DNA of 64,000 nt. Origin: Moritella dasanensis ArB 0140 (GTDB taxonomy: Bacteria > Pseudomonadota > Gammaproteobacteria > Enterobacterales > Moritellaceae). The DNA is taken from NCBI RefSeq assembly GCF_000276805.1, contig NZ_AKXQ01000008.1, positions 124,001-188,000 of the forward strand, read 5' to 3'. Positions 17,676 to 26,971 of this stretch are shown piece after piece. Made by a program: the position numbers and the translations under genes. Position 1 is the stretch's first letter. Each line of letters opens with the position of its first letter. Under the pieces are notes generated by a model that was not told the origin of the DNA, did no database searches, and worked only from the letters and a program-made list of their open reading frames with translations.

Positions 17676-18530
17676 ATGGATATATCTCACGAATCAACTG
17701 CACTGGATGCTTACATGCAACAGGTCAATAAAAATAGTAAGTTATTGACGAAAGAAGAAGAGTACGACATTGCCGTGGCGGTTGCTAATGGTGACTTACG
17801 CGCCAAGGACCGGATGATTGAAGCTAACTTACGCTTGGTGATCAGTGTCGCTAAGCGTTATCAATATAGTGCTATTCCATTAGTGGATATTATTCAGGAA
17901 GGTAATACTGGATTGATCCGCGCTGTTGAGAAGTTTGATGCCTGTAAAGGCTATCGTTTTTCCACGTATGCGGTGTGGTGGATCAAGAATAACATCGAGC
18001 GCAGTATTATGAATAATGCGCGAACCATCCGTATCCCGATCCATATTGGCAAGATGCATAAAAGTATTGGTAAGGTCGCGAGAGAGCTTGGGCTTGATGT
18101 TGGCAGTGATAATGACCTTGTTGTCATCGCGAAGGTATTAGAAACAGATGTCGATGAAGTCATGGACGTATTGTCTTATTACTTTAATGAATTAAGTTTA
18201 GATAAAGGCATGGCAACTGAGAGTGATGCGGTGACTACGCTTGGCGATATTATTGAAGATGAAGCGCATCGTACACCGAGTGCTGAAATTGAAGGCGGTA
18301 ATACCCGAGACTATCTGCTAGCGTTATTAGAAACCTTGCCGCAAACAGAGCGTCGTGTGATTGAGCTGCGATTTGGATTAACAGGTGAGGATCCGTTGAG
18401 CTTATTACGTATTGGCGAACGGTTATCTATTTCTCGGGAAAAAGCGCGAACTATCATTCGCACGAGTCTGAGAAGACTGAAACCTAAATTGTTAGTAGAC
18501 AGTGTGCAGCAACATGATTACATTTCGTAA
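17676..18530 (+). CDS. RpoS-like group 2 sigma factor (short form)
   Basis: 284 residues. Region 1.2/2.1 begins at ALDAYMQQV; region 2 is ANLRLVISVAKRYQYSAIPLVDIIQEG and FSTYAVWWIKNNIERSI; region 3 is RTIRIPIHIGKMHKS; region 4 is LPQTERRVIELRFGL...SREKARTIIRTSLRRLK. It recruits RNA polymerase to stress-type promoters. It is shorter than classical RpoS (~330 residues), lacking the acidic N-terminal extension, and diverges in region 4 (SLLRIGERLSIS), like the RpoS paralogues (e.g. RpoQ) of Vibrio. I therefore read it as an RpoS paralogue rather than the main RpoS; the usual nlpD neighbour is also absent. Confidence 0.82.
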   Translation: MDISHESTALDAYMQQVNKNSKLLTKEEEYDIAVAVANGDLRAKDRMIEANLRLVISVAKRYQYSAIPLVDIIQEGNTGLIRAVEKFDACKGYRFSTYAVWWIKNNIERSIMNNARTIRIPIHIGKMHKSIGKVARELGLDVGSDNDLVVIAKVLETDVDEVMDVLSYYFNELSLDKGMATESDAVTTLGDIIEDEAHRTPSAEIEGGNTRDYLLALLETLPQTERRVIELRFGLTGEDPLSLLRIGERLSISREKARTIIRTSLRRLKPKLLVDSVQQHDYIS

Positions 18531-18560
18531 AGCCTAACGCTTGCGAAATTCGTACTTGAA

Positions 18561-18598
18561 CCGCTTGTGTATAACTTATATCTGGTGATCACAAGCGG
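18561..18598. terminator. Hairpin between converging sigma factor and ogt genes
   Basis: CCGCTTGTG / CACAAGCGG, a 9-bp perfect stem with a 20-nt loop and no T run; may stop transcription from the left or protect the 3' end. Confidence 0.45.
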
Positions 18599-18615
18599 TG
18601 TCTCATCAACTATTA

Positions 18616-18651
18616 CCTACCATACCTACCATACCTACCATACCTACCATT
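18616..18651. repeat. 9-bp tandem repeat, four copies, over ogt stop codon
   Basis: CCTACCATA repeated at 18616, 18625, 18634 and 18643 (last copy ends CATT). On the minus strand each unit reads TGG TAG GTA in the ogt frame, so the stop codon itself has been copied several times. Confidence 0.92.
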
Positions 18652-19141
18652 TACGTTGTTCCAGTGAAATGAGTTGTTGTTTTAGCTCTAATCCGTAGGC
18701 ATAGCCAACCAGCTTATTATTAGCGCCGATAACGCGATGGCAAGGAATGATAATCGGGATCGGATTTTTGTTATTGGCCATGCCAACCGCGCGTGATGCA
18801 TTGGGATTGCCCAGACCAGCTGCAATGTCTTTATAACGATTCGTTTGTCCATACGGTATCTTGAGCAGTTGTTGCCAAGCATGGCGCTGGAAAACGGTGC
18901 CAGCGGGGTTCAGTTTAAGGTCAAAACCCTTTCTTTGGTGATTGAAATATTCACGTAATTGCTGTTTAGCGTCATTAAAATAGGTACTGGAATGTTGCCA
19001 GTCGGTAGAGATGTGAATGGCTTTTGTATTATTGTCGATCATGAGTTGCGTAATGCCAGCTTCATTACCGACTAAGATTATTGGACATTCTTGCTCACCA
19101 GTGGCAGAAGTGTAGGAGATGGTGAATTTATCGTAATACAT
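18644..19141 (-). CDS. ogt: Methylated-DNA-protein-cysteine methyltransferase
   Basis: 165 residues. The suicide acceptor Cys134 lies in the invariant PCHRVIG motif, preceded by the DNA-binding helix ASRAVGMANNKNP containing the Arg finger. It repairs O6-methylguanine and O4-methylthymine by irreversible methyl transfer to the Cys. Length and lack of an AraC-like zinc domain point to Ogt rather than Ada. The 3' end runs into the 9-bp tandem repeat described separately. Monocistronic, convergent with the sigma factor gene. Confidence 0.9.
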   Translation of the reverse strand: MYYDKFTISYTSATGEQECPIILVGNEAGITQLMIDNNTKAIHISTDWQHSSTYFNDAKQQLREYFNHQRKGFDLKLNPAGTVFQRHAWQQLLKIPYGQTNRYKDIAAGLGNPNASRAVGMANNKNPIPIIIPCHRVIGANNKLVGYAYGLELKQQLISLEQRKW

Positions 19142-19406
19142 AACGGCTTTACAACTTAAACGGTAGGATCATAGATAACTAAAGTCTAATTGAAACTTAC
19201 AACATTTTTTGTTATCTAGGTCTGATTAATTGCACTTGATTGCAGGTCTCTGTGAGCTATTTAGAAATCGAGCTTGTCAGCCTAAGCCCCCTGAGATCAT
19301 AGTTACCATCGATAGGTTATTGAAATTATCCACACCATATGTTATCTATATCGAAAATATAGGATTCGACCGGCCTATATAACTATCGTAATAAGTAGAA
19401 TGTTTT

Positions 19407-21920
19407 ATGGATAACAATTTAAATAAAAATTTGTTGAGAGTTATTCAACTAATACCGATAGTTTTAAGCACAGTATTTACTTTGATTATTATTGCGTTGT
19501 TGCTTATTAATAATAGAATCGAACTCAACGAAAATATCAGTAGTTTACGCGCAGATTTCAATGAGCGTCAAAAACAGCAGATTAAAAACAGAGTAGATAC
19601 TATTTACCAGCAGGTCAGTTACGAACGCGATCGCATGGAGAATTTATTAAAAGCGGATATTAAAGAAAAAGTGTATCAGGCACACGATATCGCGAACGCT
19701 ATTTACACTGAGAATCAAGATAAATCCGCAGACTATGTACAAGCATTGATCGTGACCGCGCTAAAAAGCATCCGTTTTAACAACGGCCGAGGTTATTACT
19801 TTATCTATGATATGGACGGCAATAATATCATGTTGCCTTATCACCCAGGCAAAGAGCAAACCGACCTAATCAATATGCAAGATAGTAGCGGGTCTTATCT
19901 TATTCAGGAATTCATCACGCTAATTAAAGATAAGGGTGAGGGATTTACTCAGTGGTTGTTTTATAAACCTGATACCAATACCAATACCGATACTGATAAT
20001 CGCAAGATGAGCAATGAACGGGATAAAATTGGCTTTTTGAAGCATTTTGAACCTTACGACTGGATCATTGGCAGCGGAGAATATGTTGAGAACTTTGAAA
20101 CCACAGTAAAGAATGACCTATTACACTGGATATCAACTATTCGATTTGGCAGTAATGGTTATATATTTGTACTGGATGATAATGGCGTGATTTTGGCGCA
20201 CCAGAATAATGAATTAATTACCCAAGTTTATGGTGATTATCAGACCGAAGAACAAGTTAAGATCCTGTTTGATACAGCAAAAGATAATGGCGGGTATGTA
20301 AAATACGCCAGCTTATTCCTGCCTGATAATATGACCGGGCCGGACAAAATTAGCTATGTGAAATGGTGTCCCGATTGGAAATGGGTGATAGGTTCTGGAG
20401 TATATGTCACCGCGATGGAAGAATACCTGCAACAAAAAGAACGAATGATTGTGCAGCAGAACCGCATGAAGCTATTTGCATTAATTGGCTTTAGTCTGCT
20501 ACTTATCCTTGTTGTCGGTTTTTTCACTCATCATCTAAGAGCACGGCTGACGCAGCGATTTTCTCAGTTTGAAACTAAGATAGAAACCAATTTTGTTAAA
20601 CTGAAAAATGCGAATAGTGCGATGCTACATATGACACTACATGATCCGCTTACTGGGCTCCCTAACCGCACTGCGCTAGATAAGTTTGTGCAGCAACGAC
20701 TGACAGATGGACATGGCCAGTACCTCGCAATCGCTTTTGTTGATATCGATAATTTTAAGTATGTAAATGACCTCTACGGTCATACTGTCGGTGATGAATT
20801 ACTTTGTGCGATCAGTCGGCAGTTTGAAACTATCTTGGATACTGACGATATGGTCTGTCGTTTTGGTGGCGATGAATTCCTGTTCTGTTTTTCTGGGTTA
20901 AATATGAAAGTGGAGATAGCGGCTAAGGTGGCCAACGTTAAAGCTATATTTGACACTAAAATGCGATGTAGTGAACGAGAAATTAAATCAAACTGTAGTG
21001 TTGGGGTATCGGTCTTTCCCGATGATGCTCAAACCCTTGAAGTCTTGATTGGCAAAGCAGATATTGCGCTTTATAAAGCAAAGGATCAGGGTAAAGGTAA
21101 GGCCTGTTTATTTGAAGCTGAATTTGATATCCAGTTAAAACGTCAACACCTTATGAAAGAGGAACTTTATAAGTCGCTGGAACGAGGTGAATTTACGGTT
21201 AACTATCAACCTCAGGTAAATGCGCACAACAAACAGGTGGTCAGTGTTGAAGCACTTTGTCGCTGGAACAGTCCTGTTTTTGGCGTGGTGAGTCCTGTTG
21301 AATTTATTACAATGGCCGAAAAATGTGGTGCTATCCATGAGCTGGGTTTAGCGGTTATTAAGATCGCCTGTGAGGACATCTTATCCATATCGCCGAATGG
21401 TCACGAAGCATTAGCGTTATCTATTAATATCTCTCCGATACAGGTTATTGATCCTGAATTCTTTAGTAATATAAAACGGGTTGTTAACGCGACGGGTATC
21501 GATACATCAAGAGTGACGTTTGAGCTGACAGAAAGCGCGGCCATTGACAGTGTATTGGGCTTGTCACCCTTATTCCATGAACTAAGACAGTTTGGTTTTG
21601 GTTTGTCTCTTGATGATTTTGGTACTGGTTTTTCATCACTGAGTTACTTGGGGGATCTGCCTTTTAGTGAGATTAAAATTGATCGGTCATTTATTAATAA
21701 GTTTTTAGATAATGAGCAAAGTGATGCCTTGGTAAAAACGATTATCGCTATCGGTAATTCATTTAATATGACAGTGGTTGCTGAAGGCGTCGAAACTCAA
21801 ACACAGTATGAGAAGCTAAGGCATTATAATTGTGATTTATTGCAGGGTTATTTCTTTGCTAAACCGCTATGTCTGAATGAGCTGGTGAAGCATATTAACA
21901 GTGTGTCAGCGGGGTCATAG
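19407..21920 (+). CDS. Cache sensor GGDEF-EAL membrane protein
   Basis: 837 residues. TM1 at ~13-35, a long periplasmic region with two sCache-like modules (NGRGYYFIYDMDGNNIMLPYHP and FGSNGYIFVLDDNGVILAHQ, each closed by a DWIIGSGEYV/WKWVIGSGVYV strand), TM2 at ~352-372. GGDEF follows with DPLTGLPNRTAL and the signature RFGGDEF at ~485-491; the EAL domain has EALCRWNS near 615 and DDFGTGFSSLSYL. Both catalytic signatures are intact, so the protein could make or degrade cyclic di-GMP depending on the ligand. A Thr-Asn/Thr-Asp mini-repeat at ~191-199 sits in a periplasmic loop. Monocistronic. Confidence 0.9.
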   Translation: MDNNLNKNLLRVIQLIPIVLSTVFTLIIIALLLINNRIELNENISSLRADFNERQKQQIKNRVDTIYQQVSYERDRMENLLKADIKEKVYQAHDIANAIYTENQDKSADYVQALIVTALKSIRFNNGRGYYFIYDMDGNNIMLPYHPGKEQTDLINMQDSSGSYLIQEFITLIKDKGEGFTQWLFYKPDTNTNTDTDNRKMSNERDKIGFLKHFEPYDWIIGSGEYVENFETTVKNDLLHWISTIRFGSNGYIFVLDDNGVILAHQNNELITQVYGDYQTEEQVKILFDTAKDNGGYVKYASLFLPDNMTGPDKISYVKWCPDWKWVIGSGVYVTAMEEYLQQKERMIVQQNRMKLFALIGFSLLLILVVGFFTHHLRARLTQRFSQFETKIETNFVKLKNANSAMLHMTLHDPLTGLPNRTALDKFVQQRLTDGHGQYLAIAFVDIDNFKYVNDLYGHTVGDELLCAISRQFETILDTDDMVCRFGGDEFLFCFSGLNMKVEIAAKVANVKAIFDTKMRCSEREIKSNCSVGVSVFPDDAQTLEVLIGKADIALYKAKDQGKGKACLFEAEFDIQLKRQHLMKEELYKSLERGEFTVNYQPQVNAHNKQVVSVEALCRWNSPVFGVVSPVEFITMAEKCGAIHELGLAVIKIACEDILSISPNGHEALALSINISPIQVIDPEFFSNIKRVVNATGIDTSRVTFELTESAAIDSVLGLSPLFHELRQFGFGLSLDDFGTGFSSLSYLGDLPFSEIKIDRSFINKFLDNEQSDALVKTIIAIGNSFNMTVVAEGVETQTQYEKLRHYNCDLLQGYFFAKPLCLNELVKHINSVSAGS

Positions 21921-21972
21921 GCGCACCGCATGTCTTCAGTTCCAACCATTACGGTGAACTGCAGACATGAGT

Positions 21973-22053
21973 GTATCGGTTTAGCTTACTAGCATAAGGT
22001 ATCGGCTTAGCTTACTCGCATAAAGATATCGGCTTAGTTTGCTGGAATAAAAG
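21973..22053. repeat. 26-28-bp tandem repeat, three copies, over chemoreceptor stop codon
   Basis: Units at 21973-21998, 21999-22025 and 22026-22053 share TATCGG.TTAG.TT.CT.G.ATAA. The third unit encodes the last residues and stop codon of the chemoreceptor on the minus strand; the first two are downstream copies. Confidence 0.85.
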
Positions 22054-23545
22054 TATTCGCGAGGTTACTGATGGCGTTAATGTCGTGTTTCAACTCATCC
22101 ATTTGGCTCACTACCGTGTCGGTATGTTGCCAGTTAAGCTCTGAACCTTGTTTAATATCGATAACGTGATTGTTGATCTCGTTTGATACTACGCTTTGCT
22201 CTTCAGCGGCGGTTGCTATCTGCATTGATAGTTGCGACAGTTGCTGCATTTTTTCGTGGATAATCGCAATTGCCTGATCTGACTGTTCTGCTTGACCGAC
22301 ACATAGGTCAGCATTATCTTTGTTTTTCTTCATCATGATTAACCAATCATTAATGGTTTCTAACATAGTCGATAAACTGGTATGAATGTCTTTGGCCGTA
22401 TCTTGGGTACGCGATGATAACGTACGCACTTCATCTGCGACTACTGCAAAACCACGGCCTTGTTCACCAGCACGCGCCGCTTCAATTGCCGCGTTTAATG
22501 CCAGTAGGTTGGTTTGATCGGCAATCGCTTGGATGTTGGTCATCAAGCTGCCGACGTTTTGGGCTTCGGTGTTTAGCTTGTCAGCGGCAGTCGAGGCTTG
22601 TTCAACTTCTCTGGCTAGCTGCTTGATCTCGACTGTCGTGGTATTGATACCACTTTGCGCGGTTTCACATAGCATAAAGGTCGCATTGATTTCATCAGAG
22701 GTTTCGACACTATTACGTACAATTTCACCCGTCGAGGTGAGCATTTGCGACATTGCAGCACTGACTTCCGTGAGTTCTTGTTGTTGATGAAGCAAGTTAG
22801 TACGGATCTGGTCGGTACCCGCTGACACTCTTTCAATAACCAGTTGTACTGGTTTAGTCGAGTCTAATGTACGTTCTAAAATAGCTTTAATTTTAATCTT
22901 AAGCATGCCCATATTAAAGTCGAACACGCTGGCGGTGCCTTTGCCGAAATAGACTTGGCGGCTGACACTGTCAAACATTGACTGCATGCGTTGGGCTTTT
23001 TTCGCCATAGGGACGATGTCTTGCCAGAATATGATGATAGGTGTAACAGCTGAAAATAAAGCAATCAGTGATGCGGCTAAACCCAACTGCGTATAGATAA
23101 AGAATTGCGCCACTATACTAATGAGGCTTAACAGGATAAAGCGTTGAGTACGGGTAAACTCAAACAACAGTCCTTTGCCTTGCAGGCTTTTGTAAACGGT
23201 ACTCGCCCGGTTGACCATTTGCGGCGTCGCGGCTGTACTGACTTCTTGATAACCGACTATTTTGCCGTTTTCAAACTGTGGTGTAATAAAGGTATCGAGC
23301 CAAACATCACCGCCACTTTGCGTTTTTTTACAGATAACACCTTGCCATGAAAAGCCTTGTGCTAAGGTTCTTTTCACTTCGTCAATGACTGTCGCTGGCA
23401 TGGTTGATGAATCTAGCGCGCGGCTATTCTTTCCTAATAATGCATCTTGTGCATACCCTAATGCGTCACCGTAGTGCTTGTTAACATAAGTGTATTCACC
23501 GTTGCTGTTTACTAATGAAATTAATTGCGCGGAGTTGTTAGCCAT
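22034..23545 (-). CDS. PAS-containing methyl-accepting chemotaxis protein (Aer-like)
   Basis: 503 residues from the Met at 23545, which has an AGG element 8 nt upstream; an in-frame Met 9 codons earlier has none. The N-terminal PAS domain (residues ~8-112: [22 protein letters not shown] ... [12 protein letters not shown]) resembles Aer and other cytoplasmic redox/energy sensors. Two hydrophobic segments at ~135-178 form a membrane hairpin, and the C-terminal MCP domain has the [20 protein letters not shown] tip. The PAS placement at the cytoplasmic N-terminus suggests energy taxis; an FAD-binding site cannot be confirmed by eye. Confidence 0.88.
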   Translation of the reverse strand: MANNSAQLISLVNSNGEYTYVNKHYGDALGYAQDALLGKNSRALDSSTMPATVIDEVKRTLAQGFSWQGVICKKTQSGGDVWLDTFITPQFENGKIVGYQEVSTAATPQMVNRASTVYKSLQGKGLLFEFTRTQRFILLSLISIVAQFFIYTQLGLAASLIALFSAVTPIIIFWQDIVPMAKKAQRMQSMFDSVSRQVYFGKGTASVFDFNMGMLKIKIKAILERTLDSTKPVQLVIERVSAGTDQIRTNLLHQQQELTEVSAAMSQMLTSTGEIVRNSVETSDEINATFMLCETAQSGINTTTVEIKQLAREVEQASTAADKLNTEAQNVGSLMTNIQAIADQTNLLALNAAIEAARAGEQGRGFAVVADEVRTLSSRTQDTAKDIHTSLSTMLETINDWLIMMKKNKDNADLCVGQAEQSDQAIAIIHEKMQQLSQLSMQIATAAEEQSVVSNEINNHVIDIKQGSELNWQHTDTVVSQMDELKHDINAISNLANTFIPAN

Positions 23546-23720
23546 CAAGTTACCTATTAATGTGTAAATCATCGATTAATATAACAAAATAACATTGAAC
23601 TTAATTAGAGTCATCTGATAGTTACTTGTTATGTGGTAGTTATAGCTATTATTTTTCCACTTTCATGTCTTGGTTATTTTTGAGTCATTTTTTGGTGGGT
23701 ATTTTTACTGCACATATACA

Positions 23721-23770
23721 TGAAGGGACATAAATGGACATAAAGGGACATGAAAGAACACAAAGGAACC
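23721..23770. repeat. 10-bp tandem repeat, five degenerate copies
   Basis: Consecutive 10-mers at 23721, 23731, 23741, 23751 and 23761 follow T(G/A)AA(G/T)GGACA with increasing divergence. Lies just beyond the 3' end of the alkylsulfatase gene and merges into its terminator hairpin. Confidence 0.8.
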
Positions 23771-23789
23771 ATGATAGTTCCTTTGTGTT
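23757..23789 (-). terminator. Hairpin terminator of alkylsulfatase gene
   Basis: AACACAAAGGAAC pairs perfectly with GTTCCTTTGTGTT (13 bp, 7-nt loop), 22 nt beyond the stop codon at 23811; the T run on the minus strand is weak. Confidence 0.7.
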
Positions 23790-23810
23790 TACATTAATGC
23801 GAGAAGTGAA

Positions 23811-25787
23811 TTAACGTACGATAAGCATGATCTCTTCTGGTGACATCGGTTTATCGAAGTAACTCATGAATTGACCAAAGTCTTGGATACTACCTTGAGC
23901 AAATGCAAAATCACCTGATTGCATATTCTGACCAATCACTTGTTGACCATTTGGACCAGCCATTAAGATTTGGTTCAATACCGCACGTGTTGTGTTGATT
24001 TGAACGTCAGCACCTTCTAGTGCTTTTTCGTGTAATTGAGCAATACCGTTACGAATTTCAATGGTGAATGATTCGTTAGTATCCGCAAAGTTATACGTTA
24101 GCGCCGTTTGCACGTCTAATGTTTTCTCAGCGATTAGCGTAGCAGTCATCATTTCAAAGATTTGCTTGCTTGGTAGCGCTGTTAATACGTCAACAGATGC
24201 GAAGCTGATTAGGTTAGAGAAGTCACGAGTATCTTCTAGCTCAGCTGCTGCATTTAGACCCCAGTTACGCCAGTTGATGTTCACCTGATCTGCTGCCCAT
24301 GCTTTGTAAGCTTGTGCTTTAAGTTGACGTGCTTCAGTATCGTCTTTGTTTACTGTAATTGGGTAAGACAATATTTCAGCTGCAAAGGTGAAGTTTTCTG
24401 CTGCGATAGCTGCTTCTGCCGTTTTGATTATGTGGTCACGACCGCCCATGATTTCAACGAATGCTTTAGCACGTTGATTGTAAGCCATTGGCTCTAACTG
24501 CCATGGATCTGCTTCATAGAAACCGATGTAACCAACATAGATTTGACGCACCGCGTGTGCAACAGTACCGTAGTGCTCACCTAACCAAGGGTGATTAGCA
24601 AGATGTTTAGGCAGTTTAACCACTTCAACTAACTCATCAGCTGTCATCCCTTTGTTCATGTAACGGATAGTTTGGTCATGCGTATATTGAATCGCATCAC
24701 GGTAAGCTGTTAATACGTTAGCGACTGCTGCTTTACCTTCAACTGGACGACCATGAGAGTTAATCATGACGTCAACATCAAATTCACGCATTACGTCAAT
24801 ACCTTTGAACCACATTGCAGGGTCACGGAATTTAGTACCACGGATTGTGTGTAGGTTAGGAAAGTTTTCACCTTGTAAAACCTCTGCAGCGTGCAGGATT
24901 TTTTGTTCAGGAAGGTAAACAACGATTTCATCTTTTGTTTCAGATGGCACGTTAACAATCTGTAGTTTAACACCAGAGATAGTGATATCTAGCGTCTCTA
25001 GTGATGGGATAAGTACGTTTGGTTCGATGAACGAGATGTCACCTTGCATGAAACGAGGACCTAGACCGTCGTTTACAGTACCATTTTCGCCTTCTTCAAC
25101 GTGCTTAGCACCGGTGAAAGACGTACGTTGACCAAGTAATGTGCCTAGGTTTGATGACCAGTTAGCAACCGCTGCAGTTAGACCTTCTTGTGCGATGATT
25201 TGAATTTCACCAGATGCTACTTGCTCATCAGTTGCCCAAGCACGCACACCAGAGATGTGATCGATGTGGTTATGTGAGTAGATGATTGCTTTTACTGGTT
25301 TGTCAGTGATTGCACGGAACTGGGCTCTAACAGACTCGGCCATTTGTACTGATTCGCCTGGATCAATAATGATAATACCATCGTCACCTTCAATCATAAC
25401 GGGTGTATCAAGACCAAAACCGTAACCGAGGTAAACGTTATCATCAACTTGGATGATTGCTTGATCCATTTTACGACTGTGTTTAGTCAGAGTAGGGTGT
25501 ACCTTATCTGATTCAGCAGTGTAAGCGATATTCTTACCTGTTTTAGACAATACTTTAATACGTTTGCCTTCACCCCAAAATAGGTTTGATTCATTTTCAA
25601 ATAGCACATCGCTTGTGTAGCGAGCATTAAGATCGATGTTTTGGTATTGCGCTGCAGAACTGGTTTGCAGTTCTTGACCTACTCTTGACGTCGCTTCTGT
25701 AACAGGCGTCGCGTTAGCAAAACCGGATGCAAATAATGCTGCAGTAATCGCAAGAGGGAGAGCCATTTTCTTAAATGTATTAGCCAT
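23811..25787 (-). CDS. Periplasmic alkyl sulfatase, metallo-beta-lactamase fold (SdsA/YjcS-like)
   Basis: 658 residues with a signal peptide (MANTFKKMALPLAITAALFASGFANA). The MBL metal site SHNHIDHISG is at 171-180 (His172, His174, Asp176, His177), with later ligands around AAEVLQGENFPN and INSHGRPV. The order of MBL domain, helical dimerisation domain and C-terminal SCP2-like domain matches linear alkylsulfatases such as SdsA1, which hydrolyse SDS-type esters to alcohol and sulfate. A LysR regulator gene lies upstream on the same strand, and a conspicuous array of repeat operators fills the space between, so expression is probably substrate-induced through that regulator. Confidence 0.88.
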   Translation of the reverse strand: MANTFKKMALPLAITAALFASGFANATPVTEATSRVGQELQTSSAAQYQNIDLNARYTSDVLFENESNLFWGEGKRIKVLSKTGKNIAYTAESDKVHPTLTKHSRKMDQAIIQVDDNVYLGYGFGLDTPVMIEGDDGIIIIDPGESVQMAESVRAQFRAITDKPVKAIIYSHNHIDHISGVRAWATDEQVASGEIQIIAQEGLTAAVANWSSNLGTLLGQRTSFTGAKHVEEGENGTVNDGLGPRFMQGDISFIEPNVLIPSLETLDITISGVKLQIVNVPSETKDEIVVYLPEQKILHAAEVLQGENFPNLHTIRGTKFRDPAMWFKGIDVMREFDVDVMINSHGRPVEGKAAVANVLTAYRDAIQYTHDQTIRYMNKGMTADELVEVVKLPKHLANHPWLGEHYGTVAHAVRQIYVGYIGFYEADPWQLEPMAYNQRAKAFVEIMGGRDHIIKTAEAAIAAENFTFAAEILSYPITVNKDDTEARQLKAQAYKAWAADQVNINWRNWGLNAAAELEDTRDFSNLISFASVDVLTALPSKQIFEMMTATLIAEKTLDVQTALTYNFADTNESFTIEIRNGIAQLHEKALEGADVQINTTRAVLNQILMAGPNGQQVIGQNMQSGDFAFAQGSIQDFGQFMSYFDKPMSPEEIMLIVR

Positions 25788-25884
25788 GATAGTGACCTTA
25801 TAGTGTGTTTCACAATTGAATAGTTTATGAAGCTAATAATAGCGACCTGACTTATGTGAAAACACAGGCTAATACGAATTCGAT

Positions 25885-25903
25885 CTATCGGTTTTACGAT
25901 AGG
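25885..25903 (-). promoter_or_regulatory. 19-bp operator, copy 1 (upstream of alkylsulfatase)
   Basis: CTATCGGTTTTACGATAGG, an inverted repeat CTATCG/CGATAG with a 6-nt spacer, 98-116 nt before the alkylsulfatase start. The identical sequence in reverse orientation stands upstream of the lysR gene at 26925-26943. Confidence 0.75.
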
Positions 25904-25986
25904 TCATTTTAAGATAAATGGTTTTACGATTCATTTTTTAAGATACATTGTTTTAAGATACATTGTTTTACGATAGTTTTACGACA
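25892..25986. repeat. 15-bp-spaced TTTTA(C/A)GAT repeat array
   Basis: The 9-mer TTTTAMGAT begins at 25892, 25907, 25922, 25936, 25951 and 25966, i.e. every 14-15 nt; a seventh copy (TTTTACGAC) starts at 25977 and runs into the 3' end of the lysR gene. The intervening bases differ. The first copy is part of the 19-bp operator. Likely an expanded regulator-binding array for the alkylsulfatase promoter. Confidence 0.85.
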
Positions 25987-26884
25987 AACTGTTTGCTGCT
26001 TTGATTAACTCGTCCCTTAACCATTTGTGACTGGGTTCGTGATTAAACTTTTTCAACCAAATAAGGTAATTGGATATATTTTTATATTCGAATGGTGGTT
26101 TGAACATTTGCATTTTCAACTGGTCTTTAAATTGTAATGCCATCGAGAGCGGCACTGCTGTGAGGTAATCTGACTGGCTACACAACAACATATTACTGAA
26201 CATGGATACGCCGTGATAGGCGACTTTACGCTTGCTGACGTCGAGGGTGGTGTAGTGGCTCAGGCTAAGCATTTTGTTTCGCGTTCGGTCTAATATTGCA
26301 TGGGTTTCTGCCATGTATTGCGTTTCGGTTAGTGCATGTTTAATTCTGGGGTGGCCTTGGCGACACAGCACCACAAATTCGCCATCAAACAGTTTCATCG
26401 ATGCAATATTCGGGTGATGGGGTGGGAAGATATCAATCATGACATCGAACTTTTGTGTTAACAGCCCCTCGTATACGTCTTCATCGTCGTAGGGTTGTTC
26501 GAATACTTCTAAGGTCAGGTTGTTGTTTGGTTGTTCGGCTAATTGGTTGAGCATGGCTAATTGTAAATGCTCTGGTGCCGCCATCATAAACTGACGCGTG
26601 GATTCCGCGGGATCAAACTCGCCTAGCGCTTGAAATACAGCATTCAGTTGCTGAATGGGATCTTTGATTTGCGCGTATAAACTTGTTGCGTATGCACTCG
26701 GCACCACGCCACGACCACTGCGGATAAACAGGTCTTGGCCTATGTCCTTCTTCAATCTGGCTAATGCGGTACTGATAGTCGATTGGTTGGTGTTTAAGTG
26801 CTCGGCCGCTTTACTCAGGCTGCCTTGTTCTATGACTGCGGCGAACACGGCCAATAAATTAAAATTGGGGATGTCGTTACTCAT
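25979..26884 (-). CDS. LysR-family transcriptional regulator
   Basis: 301 residues. N-terminal winged HTH (FNLLAVFAAVIEQGSLSKAAEHLNTNQSTISTALARLK at ~8-45) and a C-terminal periplasmic-binding-protein-like effector domain. Its own upstream region carries the same 19-bp operator as the alkylsulfatase promoter, so it most likely regulates both itself and that gene, probably in response to an alkyl sulfate or its product. The effector is inferred only from context. Its stop codon lies inside the 15-bp repeat array. Confidence 0.85.
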   Translation of the reverse strand: MSNDIPNFNLLAVFAAVIEQGSLSKAAEHLNTNQSTISTALARLKKDIGQDLFIRSGRGVVPSAYATSLYAQIKDPIQQLNAVFQALGEFDPAESTRQFMMAAPEHLQLAMLNQLAEQPNNNLTLEVFEQPYDDEDVYEGLLTQKFDVMIDIFPPHHPNIASMKLFDGEFVVLCRQGHPRIKHALTETQYMAETHAILDRTRNKMLSLSHYTTLDVSKRKVAYHGVSMFSNMLLCSQSDYLTAVPLSMALQFKDQLKMQMFKPPFEYKNISNYLIWLKKFNHEPSHKWLRDELIKAANSLS

Positions 26885-26924
26885 GGCAGCTATCTCTTCA
26901 GTTTTTAGCGGGCTAAGTATCTAA

Positions 26925-26943
26925 CCTATCGTAAAACCGATAG
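26925..26943 (-). promoter_or_regulatory. 19-bp operator, copy 2 (upstream of lysR)
   Basis: CCTATCGTAAAACCGATAG is the exact reverse complement of the sequence at 25885-25903 and lies 41-59 nt upstream of the lysR start codon, the usual place for an autoregulatory LysR site. Confidence 0.75.
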
Positions 26944-26971
26944 AAAGGTCAATGTGTCCTTCGCCATCAAC

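Noticed and set aside
25892-25986. Repeat array as a CRISPR
   Set aside because: Repeat core is only 9 bp with 5-6-nt intervals; no spacers of CRISPR length and no cas genes.
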